From assembly GCF_003589595.1 (NCBI RefSeq), contig NW_020654810.1:24782467-24846466 (forward strand): DNA of 64,000 nt. The letters are read 5' to 3'. Shown one piece after another: positions 41,148-51,564 of the stretch. Below the pieces are notes generated by a model. That model made no database searches. It was not told where the DNA came from and saw only the letters and a program-made list of their open reading frames with translations. The position numbers were made by a program, and so were the translations under genes. The first letter of the stretch is position 1, and each line of letters opens with the position of its first letter. This DNA is from Hyposmocoma kahamanoa (lineage: Eukaryota; Arthropoda; Insecta; Lepidoptera; Cosmopterigidae).

Positions 41148-41345
41148 TGGGCGTTAGACGGAGAGGCTCCGTGTTCGATTTCCGGTACTATCGATTTGGG
41201 AAACGATCTTTCCTAAATTAGTTCTAGCCTGATTATTTTAGTTAGTACTCCGATCGTAATTCCGTTACTCTGGCACTCATAGCACAGGGAATACTTTAGT
41301 TTAAGATCAGATTATTGATTTGATTGTCTGACAATGTTATTTATA
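41148..41345 (+). mobile_element. SINE-D (tRNA-like)
   Basis: GTGGGCGTTAGACGGAGAGG, CTCCGTGTTCGATTTCCGG (B-box-like GTTCGATTTCC), GGAAACGATCTTTCCTAAAT, CAGGGAATACTTTAGTTTAA, GATTGTCTGACAATG. It pairs with 26318-26480. Confidence 0.65.
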
Positions 41346-41356
41346 ATTCAATTCAT

Positions 41357-41442
41357 TCTTAGTTGGCATAACGTATGGCACAGTTTGCTAAAAGACGTCG
41401 ATTCGAATCCAACCAGATCGAAGGAATTTTTTCTGTGTTCGA
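41357..41442 (+). mobile_element. SINE-A head with short tail
   Basis: CTTAGTTGGCATAACGTATG, GCACAGTTTGCTAAAAGACG, TCGATTCGAATCCAACCAGA, GAAGGAATTTTTTCTGTG. It runs directly into unit U of the next copy. Confidence 0.8.
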
Positions 41443-41690
41443 TCTGACAAAATACTTTCATAGATTTCGCATAGATGGCGCTACGGCTAACAAGTCGTTA
41501 AAAACCATATACAAAGATCTGACAACAAGCACATAGAAAAATTCGTGAGGTCCGCTGGTTCGTGCCGTGGCTTAGTTAGCATAGCGTCCGACACGGTTTG
41601 CTAGAAGACGTCGGTTCGAACCCGGCCGGATTGAAGGAATTTTTTTCTAAGTGTTCAATCTTTGTATTAAGAATTAATTTTATTTATAAT
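41443..41690 (+). mobile_element. SINE-A composite with unit U
   Basis: GATTTCGCATAGATGGCGCT, AACAAGTCGTTAAAAACC, GGTCCGCTGGTTCGTGCCG, GGCTTAGTTAGCATAGCGTC, TCGGTTCGAACCCGGCC, TTTTTTTCTAAGTGTTCAAT. In tandem with the copy before it. Confidence 0.85.
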
Positions 41691-42858
41691 TTTGGTTAAT
41701 TATATTTTAGACTCTTGCCTCTTCCTTGGCGGTATTCTCCAACTATGACACAGTTGACTGAGGTGATAATGATTACCTCATTATTACCTGATGATTAATA
41801 CATAAGAGACGCAACGACCCGATAGCAACTGGTAGCTAACTACCACCAATATACCCTTTTATAGACTAACGACAAAAGGTTTTGCCTTTCTTCACACACA
41901 TACCGTCCCAATCTGGTTTCAAAACCCGTTGTCAGCTCAAAACACTGGGGAAAACAAAATAAGCCCGTTTGCCGTACCGACGCGCTGTCCGTGTTGTTCT
42001 ATGTGGAATGACACTTCAGGCCATTTTAAAAGTCGTTTTGAGTCGAGGCATAAAGGAAAACCCTGTTGCTATAACAAAGATAACTTGGTGCCACCGTTAT
42101 CGGAAATTACAAGGTAAAATTATCACAAGATATAAAGTGAGAGCCAGAATGGCGGGTGTACCATAAATAATCTAGTTATTTGTACCTATTAAATGTTCCT
42201 TAATTTAATTGTAGACCTATGCTAAAAATGTACCTCCATCTATTTAAGAGCCACGTTTTTGTAGATGTAGCCTCCTCACTTCCTCACGGTTTATAGCCAG
42301 CTCCTTAACCTTTTTCTAGGTGCTTACTTTTTATTCTATTCCTTATCTTCCTCTCTTCGTTATAAATAAATATTAGACAACGTCACGTACGTCACTCTGA
42401 TCAGGACCGGAAGGTCAGGACCTTTTCACTCACTGTCAGCGATCGATGATAATTTGTAGAAAGATCGATGGACCATAAATATGGTAGCCGCCGGACCCAA
42501 GTAGAAGGTGTAGAGGAGCTTGTAAAATTAAAGACGATTTTAGTTGACTGTAATTTATTGGCAATAGGATGCAGGTTTACAGGAGTAGTGCCATTAATCG
42601 CTAAACAGTGGTGGTTTCTTAGAGAAGTACAATTCAAAAGCGAGCGTCCTTTTTAACCTTTGTTAGTTTGTACAAAAAGTTCGTTAAATTGTGGTAGGGA
42701 TGAAATAACATGTATGTGATGTTAGTTGATCGGTTCAAAATAGAACTCCCGGTCTACGTATTGCGCCCTTAACGAGCGTTTAGTTTGTTAGTTATAATAT
42801 AAGATTTTATTAAATTCTTTTGCGTTCGCAACACAAAGAAAGTAACGTTATGAAAATC
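41691..42858. other. No feature recognised
   Basis: Frames of 62-78 codons on both strands lack motifs. The word TTGACTTG and similar are not linked to any family. Confidence 0.5.
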
Positions 42859-42859
42859 T

Positions 42860-42996
42860 GAAATTACCACGGTATTACAGACACCCAGACCCAAGACAAT
42901 ATAGAAAAGTTAGTTTCTACAGAACCCGGGACCTCAGAGATGGCGACACCATATAAACCGGTGAGCAAACCATGCGATCACAGAGGTCGTTACATA
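42860..42996 (-). mobile_element. SINE-C (reverse), head and partial body
   Basis: ACCACGGTATTACAGACACC, GAAAAGTTAGTTTCTACAGA, ACCCGGGACCTCAGAGATGG, GATCACAGAGGTCGT. Head and B box of the same SINE as 22845. Confidence 0.75.
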
Positions 42997-43034
42997 TGTT
43001 ATACCTGCATCAGAACAAAATTGTAACAATGTCA

Positions 43035-43076
43035 AGGTACACTCGCCATATTGACACCGTAATGGCGAGTGTACCT
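43035..43076. repeat. Perfect 15-bp hairpin
   Basis: AGGTACACTCGCCAT, a 12-base loop, then ATGGCGAGTGTACCT. No mismatches. Isolated, non-coding. Confidence 0.85.
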
Positions 43077-43350
43077 CAAATTACCTATTTTTATTCAATA
43101 ATCTTCTTGCTTACCAGCGTGGACAAGGGTTTGCCAACCGACGTAATGCTGGTTTTACTTTTTTATTAAAAAATAATTGATTGTCGCCCAATGTGCGTAA
43201 GACGTACAAGAAAGGAGAAGGAGGAGAGGAAAGAGGCTCCTTCCGTGTATTATTTAAACCTATAATTTAAAGAAATACTCGAAATTAAAGAAAGCGCCAA
43301 TTCGACCTGTTGTTTAGTTCCTGAGAAACGAAACTACTAATATTCGTCCA

Positions 43351-43610
43351 TGTAGCCTCCTTGTAAAAGAGTACGTCCAGGGAAGTACTGCCACCTTACC
43401 AATTTCTGTCGCCAAGCAGTAATGTGAGTGGTGAAATTACAGTCACGTGAGTCTTGTCAATTTATGTCTCAGGGTGAGGGGTACAGTGGCACTGCCCCTA
43501 AGATCCTTGTGACTTAAAGCTCTGAGTGGAACTGAAACTGTTATGGACACGCGTGTCGCTTACCATCAGGCGCACGACTTGTTCGTCCCGTCACTTGATA
43601 ATATAAAAAA
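43351..43610 (+). repeat. R1 repeat, near full length
   Basis: TGTAGCCTCCTTGTAAAAGA, GGGAAGTACTGCCACCTTAC, GAGTGGTGAAATTACAGTC, CTCTGAGTGGAACTGAAACT, GGACACGCGTGTCGCTTACC, ending CGTCACTTGATAATATAAAA. Confidence 0.9.
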
Positions 43611-43954
43611 ACTTTTGGTACTTGGGGGTAATTTATGGCAAGACGAGTTGAGAACCACTGACCTGGTCGAGTCCCGTGAGACTAGCGACGCTGCCTACTA
43701 CCGACTCACTCCGAATAATTTAATCCACCAATTTCATATGCAGACCTAATTTAAACAGTAGTGTTCTTAATAAATTAGGGTTTTCCATTTAAGCTGGCTT
43801 CGGGCTGTTTGTTATTAAATTACTCTAAATACCAGGAGAAAAGGTATAGCCGGAGGCATATCTACTTTCACACGAGTTTGTCTGAACAAATTTTTCATCT
43901 ATTTACCATTGTAGGAACCTGTTTATCCTGTGACTCAATGCGATGATGACAATA
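43611..43954. other. No feature recognised
   Basis: No supported gene or repeat. Confidence 0.5.
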
Positions 43955-43959
43955 ATCTC

Positions 43960-44350
43960 AGTACAGAGTACTAAAAAAACCGACCTCAAAAGTACGTGGA
44001 ATTACGTCTATTTGCTAAGTTTTATTGAAATATCCCCTAGTTCGCCACTATACAGGACTTGACACTGGAGATAATAAAAATCGGTTCTCACTACTCAAAG
44101 TATATTGAGAGAAAAACGCCTTGAATTGGAGAAATAGCAAAATCAACCATTAAAATAATTGCTCCTAAATTAAAGTTAGGCGCTATTTATAGAAATGAAT
44201 CTTCATGCGTAAACAGCCACGCTTCGAGGTGGATGATTTTCTTCAAAATGAAATGGGACCACTATGGAATGTACCCCCTTTCCAACAAAAAAAGAATCAT
44301 GAAAATCGGTTCACAAATACCGGAGTTATCGCGTAACATATATACAAAAT
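43960..44350 (-). repeat. G1 repeat (reverse), left end truncated
   Basis: AGAGTACTAAAAAAACCGAC, CTCAAAAGTACGTGGAATTA, AAGTTTTATTGAAATATCCC, GATGATTTTCTTCAAAATGA, ACCGGAGTTATCGCGTAAC. The CGACTTCAAAAAAGG end is missing and an R1 copy follows directly. Confidence 0.85.
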
Positions 44351-44359
44351 AAATAAGTA

Positions 44360-44538
44360 GGGGTGCTGGTGAAATTATAGGTGTTACAAGTTTCAAGTAC
44401 TTGTCAATTTGCCACAGTGTGACAAGAGCAGCGACAGTGTTCATCAGATCTTTACAATTTAAGGCTCTGAGTGGCATTGCAGCTGCAACACCAGACGAAC
44501 GACTTATTCGTTCTGCAACTTGGTATCATAAAAAAAAT
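44360..44538 (+). repeat. R1 repeat, 5'-truncated
   Basis: GGGGTGCTGGTGAAATTATA, GGTGTTACAAG, AGTGTGACAAGAGCAGCGAC, TTTAAGGCTCTGAGTGGCAT, ending CAACTTGGTATCATAAAAAA. Confidence 0.88.
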
Positions 44539-44870
44539 ATATATTTTCAGATGAAGAGTTAAAAAAATATCATAGTCCGAAGTGTGAAAACGAAGGAAAA
44601 TTTTACAAGCAAAGCAAATACCTAATGAGTGTTTGAGTTCACGGATCAGAGGCGAGAAAATCGCGTCCCGTGATTGGTGGAAATTCTTAAAGGTGAGTAA
44701 ACACATTTTGTGAATTTTCGCGCCATAAACGTTTCTAAATTCGTGGACAAATTTGTTTGTAGTTGATTTAAAAAGGCCTTTGAAGCTGTTGTACGAAAAC
44801 ATTTTCTAAACCGTATGCTATGGAGGAACCATTTCCATTGATTTTTTGAATTTCTGATTTTCTGATTTGA
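44539..44870. other. No gene supported; 116-codon minus frame
   Basis: The minus-strand frame 44452-44802 overlaps the R1 3' end and has no recognised domain, so it is probably chance. Confidence 0.45.
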
Positions 44871-45075
44871 ACTGCCTCCATCGCCGAACGGTTACCATGT
44901 TTCACTGCCACGCAGAGGTTCCGGGTTCGATTCCCGGGCCGGGAGAAATGTGTGTTTATACAAACACCTACATTAATTTCTCTCGTGAGTTTGGGTATAT
45001 TTTGTGATTGTCTATGTGTGTGTGTGGTTTCCCTAGTGCGCGGCTATGTGTGTGTATACGCGTTATTTCACGATT
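44871..45075 (+). mobile_element. SINE-B, full length and well preserved
   Basis: ACTGCCTCCATCGCCGAACG, GTTACCATGTTTCACTGCC, GAGGTTCCGGGTTCGATTCC, CGGGCCGGGAGAAATG, ATTTCTCTCGTGAGTTTGGG, TGATTGTCTATGTGTGTGTG. The best head in the family. Confidence 0.92.
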
Positions 45076-45091
45076 TTTTACCAACGTTATA

Positions 45092-45165
45092 TTCATATGA
45101 AATAACTCCACTAGTTTGTTATAATTATTAATACACAGATCGAACACAAAGTAAAAATCCTTCGA
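45092..45165 (-). mobile_element. SINE-A tail fragment (reverse)
   Basis: AAATAACTCCACTAGTTTG, TTATAATTATTAATACACAG, ATCGAACACAAAG. A short tRNA-like GCTCAGTTGGCAGAGCG follows at 45180. Confidence 0.75.
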
Positions 45166-45227
45166 CTTGAACTTACCATAGCTCAGTTGGCAGAGCGACG
45201 CTACGGTACAGCGTTTATTTTATGAAA

Positions 45228-45423
45228 CCAAGTGACTTGACGAACAAGTCGTGGACCTTAAGCGACACACCTGTCCATAGCAGTTGCAGCGCTACTCAGA
45301 GCTTTAAATCGCAAAGATCTGAAGGGCATGTCATGACAAGTCCCATAACATGACAAGTCCCATGTGCCTGTAATTTCACCAGCAGCCTTCCCTCAAAACC
45401 GGAACGCAGTAATGTTCACATTC
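45228..45423 (-). repeat. R1 repeat, 3' part with small tandem duplication
   Basis: ACCAAGTGACTTGACGAACA, CATAGCAGTTGCAGCGCTAC, GAGCTTTAAATCGCAAAG, then ATGACAAGTCCCATAACATG and ACAAGTCCCATGTGCCTGTA. ATGACAAGTCCCAT occurs twice in near tandem. Confidence 0.9.
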
Positions 45424-45424
45424 G

Positions 45425-45480
45425 GTTGGTTCTAGACCTGTTGAGTCGAAGGAATTCTTCTTTGTGTTCGATTTTTTTAT
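45425..45480 (+). mobile_element. SINE-A tail fragment
   Basis: TTGAGTCGAAGGAATTCTTC, TTTGTGTTCGATTTTTTTAT. Confidence 0.6.
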
Positions 45481-47025
45481 AACTAATTACAAGAAACCAC
45501 TACCATTTATTTGAAAAACACTTTTTTTTCTGTACAAAAATTATAAAAACCATCATACCTTAAATCTGTTACAATACATACCGCATGTACATACATATAT
45601 AATATAACTGTATTGTAAGATCACAATCTTGACATTTTGTTTCTCGTCTTCAAGTACCCACGACCTCATAAGAAAAGTGTCTTACGAGGAAAACAAAAGC
45701 TCCGCGGAAACTGTACTCAAATGAAGAGGCTGTATTCAATGTATGGGCTTTTGAACCCGGAAGAGCCTTGAACGAAAATTCTGGTAAGGATATTGTTGGT
45801 TCTCAAGGACACGTACACTGTGATTGTTCAAAATATTGTTTTCTTTTAAGTTATATCTATTGTTCATCTTTATAATACTTTTTGCTGCAAGAAATTAACA
45901 TCAAAAACAAGTGGTTTCAAGATCGTAACTTTTTTATAAAAAGCAAACTAAAAGTTTCATTACATTTATTTAATGCATTAAAAGAATTACAGAACAGCAA
46001 AAATAACTCCTTGACTATGTAAACCGACATCTTGTTTAATCTGTAACTTGTGGTGTAATGTAAGTTATGCAATTAAATAAGATAGTAAAACTCTGATGAT
46101 AATGTAACATTGACATTCTAGTCATGGTGTAATTTAAATACTTTGATTTTAAATGTTTGGATGAAAAATATATTTATAAAAATATATTATATTTTGTTTT
46201 AATTAAGTTTAAGTTTTAAAATTGAATTTTAGAACAGTCGTCAAAACCCAAATAAAACATGGTCCCTGAAAACTTTTTTCGAAATGACCCTTTCGCTGTT
46301 TCTTCAAAACACCGACCTTTTGGTCCGATATACTCGTAATTGGCATTATTTTCTGTACACCAAATTGATTGATACCGCACAAATAAACCATTTCATTTAC
46401 TTCTTTAAGAAAATACGCAATTTTAAGTTCGAGGTTTCTTGGAATCGCGACCAGAAATAGATCTAACCTCGCACGGCGTGATCACAAAGTGTGTCAACGG
46501 TTCAATATTGGCACATTACAGGTAGGTGGTGCCAATTTCCTCGCTCCGGCGACCGGTCATTTCAGCCCTCTACGCTTGAGCTTGGGGCACAGAGATGTAT
46601 ATGAATATTTCATGTACGACCTCCTTGATGACATCTTCAAATAATGACGCTATGTTGTTGCAGATAACAGTAATAATATTTATGTTTAGGCCATGGCATA
46701 TTGGATTTTAAAAGAGGACGCAAACATCCAGTCGCAATAAATCTTTTTTAACCCATTTAGATCCCATTTAAATTGGAAGAAAATATTCCACCACTAAGGG
46801 TTGTTAACCGATTACTAACTTTTTAGTTGCAGTTTGTATGTACATAATTATAAGCAAAGTTTGAAACCGGTTCCTTTTTTTAATAAAAATATTATGTATA
46901 TACATAATACTCCAATTTTAGAGAGTCTTTTTAGCCGTGTAGTTTTAGATTGAAAATTGAAACTCTTAATTCAAATGTACAAGTTTTTGACGCCTTTTTC
47001 CTTATTATTGTCATTGTTGTTTTTC
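45481..47025. other. Mostly unrecognised AT-rich DNA
   Basis: Only a G1 internal scrap at 46755-46805 (TTAGATCCCATTTAAATTGG, AAGAAAATATTCCACCACTA) is recognised. The 60-codon minus-strand frame at 46209-46391 has no motif. Confidence 0.5.
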
Positions 47026-47029
47026 TGTT

Positions 47030-48688
47030 TGGTATGTAGCTATATATTGTTTAAATAAATTGTAAGTATATTCCCTTTGGTCTTGCTCACTCTTCAAAAG
47101 CACCTGAAAACCGTTGACAAAGTCCGTCATGTTATATACCTTGTTACTTAACCTTTGAAACCCTCTCTGCGATTGTCTGGTAGAGAATGTCTAATGACGT
47201 TCGTCCGTCATTTGTAGTGTTAAAATAAATTTAATTGATATTCTACTTACTACTTTTCTGGTACAATACCGTTCGTGGTGTTGAGTCCATAACCTAGTCT
47301 GTTTTTGTGTCTAAGAAACCGGTATTGGTTATCTTTCGCTCGCTTGAACCTTCATGCGTTCTTACAAAAGTACATAACTCAAATATGTACTTACTGGGGA
47401 GAGACATATTCTTCGTTTTTAAACAAAGGTCTAAATGATTGATCTGGTGGTCACACATCCCTCACAAACATCTTTTCTGTGCTATAAAAGCCCTGTCAGC
47501 TTTAGTACTGTTTCCCCACAACAACAAACCGTGTCTGAGATTTGACTCGACATGACCTTACTAGGCTGTAAGTAGGGTTTGAGGTTTTGCAGTCCTTCTA
47601 AGTTTACTCATCATGTAGACATAACAATTTATTTTGTTACAGACTTTATTTATGTGACACTTCCAGTTGCAGTGACCATCTAATTGAAGTCTAAGAAAAC
47701 GCGTTTCATTCAGTTCTTTTATTATCTGTCCTTCGTGGTCATTGACTTACAATTATATGGACGTCGGGTCCGCGCTAAAAAGTGTCCGCACTTGTAAGGC
47801 GCTAAAATCGTATACAGAGCGCCAAACTCCGCTTTAGTCTTCATTTGTTCTACTGACAGCGCGATACTGCAATGACATTACAATTTAAATTTCGAATAGG
47901 TTGACTTGGGACATTTTTTTCGTGGTTTTTGAATTAGACCCGTCGTCCATTTATTTATAAGTCAATGTTCGTGGTGTATATTAAGTTTATGTTCAACACC
48001 ACAGTGAATTGTAAATTCTATTCTATACTAGTTTTGTCAATATTTATGTTCAAATTATTTTATTTTTGCCATTTTGTTATTGATTTTATTGTGTCATTTA
48101 AATTTAATTCATTATTATCAATGTCATTGTTTTTGTCAAGTGGTATAATTACTGAAATGTCATCTGCAAACAAAATGCAATCATAGTTCGTCACTTTAGG
48201 AAGATCATTAATATACAATATGAATAAAAGAGTCCCAGAATATTCCCTTGGGGTACTCCATATCTATTGATTTTATATTTTGATCTATATGTCTCAATAA
48301 TAGAGTTTTTACCAATGTTTACAATCTCTACACATTGCTTCCTACCTTTTAAGTTTGAGTTCATCCATTATAGTGATTTGCCTCTGATTGCGTAATTTTC
48401 CAATTTATTTAGTGCTCGTAATATATTGTGCTCTACAAAGTCGAATGCTTTGGTCATGTCGAAAAATATACCTATTGTATTATTTCTATCATTTAAGTTT
48501 GTAATAATTTTGTGCATTATTTGAAAACATGTTAATGTCGTCGATTTACCCGCTCGAAAACCAAATTGATTTTCATTAAATATGTCAAATTTATTTGTGA
48601 ATCTCTTCAGACGTTTATGCACCAATTTTTCAAAGATCTTGGATATAACCGGCACAAGTGTAATCGGTCTATAACATAAATTTAACAC
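47030..48688 (-). pseudogene. Non-LTR retrotransposon with reverse transcriptase motifs (Jockey/CR1 group)
   Basis: On the minus strand from 48688: YRPITLVPVISKIFEKLVHK, NENQFGFRAGKSTT, GIFFDMTKAFDFVEHNIL, then after a frame change QCVEIVNIGKNS, YGVPQGNILGLLFILYINDL and the catalytic block ILFADDISVIIPLDK (FADD is this group's form of the YxDD centre). An M1 element then interrupts. Beyond it come GHCNWKCHINKVCNKINCYV, MSKLRRT, VESNLRHGLLLWGNSTKADR, FIAQKRC, LPSKYIFELCTFVRTHE and RTVLYQKS. RPIT, FDMTKAFD, GVPQG and FADD are the expected order of reverse transcriptase motifs. The endonuclease and ORF1 are absent and several stops are present, so it is dead. It is the only copy in the window that retains the reverse transcriptase core. 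Confidence 0.93.
47740..47967 (+). mobile_element. M1 element, short subtype (copy c)
   Basis: Ends CATTGACTTACAATTATATG and ..TTATAAGTCAATG, flanked by exact 8-bp duplications TTCGTGGT (47732-47739 and 47968-47975). Inserted in the LINE reverse transcriptase pseudogene. 228 bp. Confidence 0.96.
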
Positions 48689-48855
48689 AGACCCGATGTT
48701 ACGAGCGATTGGTGGCGACTGACGGTGCTATGGATAGCACGGCGTTTCGTTAAACCACTGGGCAATTTTCGAATTTTGGGATAAATGTGAAATTAATAAC
48801 AAAAAAATCAAAACCAAGATAGTTATCTGTAGTATTTAAAGAAAAAAAAATATGT

Positions 48856-49477
48856 CGTAGATTTAGTCAGGAATTACTTGATAGTCGGCTCATTCACTAA
48901 CACACTTTGTTAGCAATTCGTTCAGCTGGCGGTGAAATAGTAACGTCAACTGATTGCAATTAGCATTGACTTACAATTATATGGACGTCGGGTCCGCGCT
49001 AAAAAGTCTCCGCACTTTTAAGGCGCTAAAATCGTATACAGAGCGCGACACTCCGCTTTAGTCTTCATTTGTTCTACTGACAGCGCGATACTGCGATGAC
49101 ATTACAATTTAAATTTCGAATAGGTTGACTTGGGACATTTTTTTCGTGGTTTTTGTATTAGACCCGTCGTCCATTTATTTGTAAGTCAATGGCAATTAGT
49201 TATTTTATGCACTTTTCACAGTAATTAGTCCGAAAGTATAATAAGTATAAAAAGATGGATAAGGTTAAAACGGATTCTAAATATCATGCGGCAAGTTCAG
49301 AAAGAGCAAGGCAGTACCTCTTCACTATCCAATCAACTGACACAAAAAGCCCTCCCTCTCTTCGACCATATCCAGTGTGACCTGTCAAACTGACATGACA
49401 TTTGCAAACAAAGAAACCATGATCGAGACTAGTTAAAACGACTCGCAGGTAGCCTAGTAAATCGTTTATAAATTACG
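48856..49477 (+). repeat. Repeat unit V, copy 1 (split by M1)
   Basis: CGTAGATTTAGTCAGGAATT, ACTTGATAGTCGGCTCATTC, then M1, then TTTCACAGTAATTAGTCCG, GTTAAAACGGATTCTAAATA, TGACCTGTCAAACTGACATG, GTAGCCTAGTAAATCG. It matches the reverse complement of 50646-50982. Non-coding. Class unknown. Confidence 0.8.
48964..49191 (+). mobile_element. M1 element, short subtype (copy d)
   Basis: CATTGACTTAC / GTAAGTCAATG ends with exact 8-bp duplications GCAATTAG (48956-48963 and 49192-49199). Inserted in unit V. The uninterrupted second copy of V has TACAATTGG at this point. Only a few differences from copy c. Confidence 0.96.
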
Positions 49478-50078
49478 TGTGAATATATTTTATTCTCAAA
49501 GAATTCACTTTTACTTTTATTTTACCCTGTTTTTAGGATTATATACGATCAAGTAAAGGTCATCATATTGTGTAACAAATTAGCACATTCTTTAGACCAT
49601 ATCCTTAGGTGTATCGTATATTTTTTGTAAGACCTTTATTTACTAGAAAATGGCTAAAACATTTGATCTAAAACAACAGGCCGATATCACACCGATCACG
49701 CCGCCCCCTCAGGCGACAATTTTAAGATGTCTGTCCTGGACCTTAGTTCGTCTTCGTATTTCGTAATTCGAAACTATGTCTATGAGTTTGATAAGTTGAC
49801 GTAAAATAATGTATACTACAATACAAGTAAACGCTGGGAGAGTTAGAACCTACTGAATTATATATGAGATACGTGTCCAAGAGACTGCGACATACCTGCC
49901 CGGAGCATTATATCTTAAGAATATATAAATAATGTATACATCAAGCCAAACTACTAAAAGAGCAAAATATACATTTCCACCACGACAAGCCGTAAATACA
50001 CGTGTGCATGTACAAGAGTATTCCTACGTACGTAGAATGCACCTTACATCTCACAATAATGTATCTTATTTGTTAGAA
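49478..50078. other. No gene recognised
   Basis: 49565-49630 contains a short match, inverted, to 32540-32600 (GTGTAACAAATTAGCACATT; TGTGCTAATTTGTTACACG). Otherwise unremarkable. Confidence 0.5.
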
Positions 50079-50292
50079 CAGGAATTCTTAACCTTTTTAT
50101 AGTCATGGACGCCTCTCAAAATTTCAAAGAGCATACGGACCCTTTCCGAAAACACGAAGAAGAACTTTTTGCGATGCACAGATAAACCTACGCAGGTTTT
50201 TGCTGTGCTGCCAGGTTTAGATTAATAAGTATATTTTTTTTAAACAAATTTGTCGCATTAAATTTTTATTGAATTGATATTCAATTATTTTT

Positions 50293-50365
50293 TGTGAAAT
50301 TACTTCACTAGTTTGTTATAGTTATTAATAATGCAAAGATCGAACACTCAGAAAAAAATCATCAG
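50293..50365 (-). mobile_element. SINE-A tail (reverse)
   Basis: GTGAAATTACTTCACTAGTT, TGTTATAGTTATTAATAATG, CAAAGATCGAACACTCAG. It lies head to tail against the next, forward copy. Confidence 0.8.
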
Positions 50366-50612
50366 ATAAATCTGTCATAGATTTCTCATAGATGGCGCTA
50401 CGACTAAAAAGNNNNNNNNNNAAAAAGTCGTTGAAAAACCAAATACAAAGACACGACGCAAGCACATAGAAAAATTCGTGAGGTCCGTTGGGTCGTTCCG
50501 TGGCTTAGTTGGTATAGCGTCTTGCACGGTATGCAAGAAGACGTCGGTTCGAATCCGACCGAATCGAGAGAATTTTTTCTGAGTGTTCGATCTTTGTATT
50601 ATTAAAAATTAT
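50366..50612 (+). mobile_element. SINE-A composite with unit U, containing the gap
   Basis: GATTTCTCATAGATGGCGCT, gap, AAAAAGTCGTTGAAAAACC, GGTCCGTTGGGTCGTTCC, GTGGCTTAGTTGGTATAGCG, GGTTCGAATCCGACC, TTTTTTCTGAGTGTTCGATC. Complete composite. Confidence 0.88.
50412..50421. other. Assembly gap, 10 N
   Basis: Ten Ns within unit U. The word AAAAAG occurs on both sides of the gap, while other copies have it once (CTAAAAAGTCG). Confidence 0.98.
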
Positions 50613-50645
50613 AACAAATTTGTCAAAGCCAATTATAACTTCGAA

Positions 50646-50982
50646 CGTAGTTTATTAGATAAAGGATTTACTAAGCTACCTACGAATCATTTTAACTAGT
50701 ATCGATCATAGTTTCTTTGTTTACAAATGTCACGTTAGTTTTGACAGTTCAAACTGGGTATGATCGGAGAGACGGGGGCTGTTTGTGTAAGTTGCTTAGA
50801 CAGTGAAGACGTACAGCCTCGCTCTCTCTGAGCTTGCCGCGTGATATTTAGAATCCGTTTTAACATCACCCATCTCTTATACTTTCGGACTAATTACTGT
50901 GAAAAGTGATAAAACAACCAATTGTAATTGATAGCGAAGAGTGAATAAGCCGATTATCAAGTAATTCCTGACTAAATCTGCG
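50646..50982 (-). repeat. Repeat unit V, copy 2 (reverse)
   Basis: Reverse complement of 48856-49477 without M1: GATTTACTAAGCTACCTACG, TTTAGAATCCGTTTTAACAT, CGGACTAATTACTGTGAAAA, GCCGATTATCAAGTAATTCC, TGACTAAATCTGCG. Confidence 0.8.
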
Positions 50983-51329
50983 TTGAGGGTGTTTCCTAGG
51001 ACGTCTCCTTTTCCAGCCTTAACTCCGACAAATAGAATAAGAAAGATTCGCGGGTTACATTAACGCGTCTCGCTCGCTCCAATAAATATCGATGCCTTAC
51101 TTTCTTAGACTCGTATCTTATAAAGAGTGAATATTCAGGAGATAGCAAAACTTTTTATTTATTTTAAATTTCTCATCAAGGGTGTTAATTTGAATGCATT
51201 ACTTTATGAATGGGTAAAAGCCAGTGTGTGAACATGGAGGAAATGCAATGGGAAATCAGCCTGCAAAACTTGTATATACAATTCATTTTTTGGATTTAAG
51301 TAACTTTGTGCTTTAAGATACGAGTTTGA
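50983..51329. other. No feature recognised
   Basis: Remaining hAT interior or unrelated DNA. Nothing supported. Confidence 0.45.
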
Positions 51330-51494
51330 GGGTCGTATTCTAGAACTCTACTCAATGCTCAAGTCAGGATTGCAATTGAAACACAAGCACTGGAAATACG
51401 GCCCTAATGGCAGGGACTTGAGTATGATTTCGAGTGCTTTAAACCATACTCAAATCCTGACTTGAGCATTGAGTAGAGTTCTAGAATACGACCC
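51330..51494. mobile_element. M5 element with perfect 42-bp terminal inverted repeats
   Basis: It begins GGGTCGTATTCTAGAACTC and ends with the exact inverse, matching base for base over 42 bases (to TCAAGTCAGGATT). The loop region has CTTGAGTATG / CATACTCAA. 165 bp overall. Target duplication uncertain (flanks TTTGA and TTAGA). Confidence 0.88.
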
Positions 51495-51564
51495 TTAGAA
51501 AGTAAGGCGACGATATAGCCGTCAAAAGGGCGCGAAGATTCAAAGAGGTCATATACACTGCATC

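Noticed and set aside
44452..44802. 116-codon minus-strand frame
   Set aside because: It overlaps the R1 3' end and shows no family motif.
44871..44945. Possible genuine Ser/Leu tRNA
   Set aside because: Same head-plus-body structure as the other SINE-B copies, and no clean cloverleaf termini.
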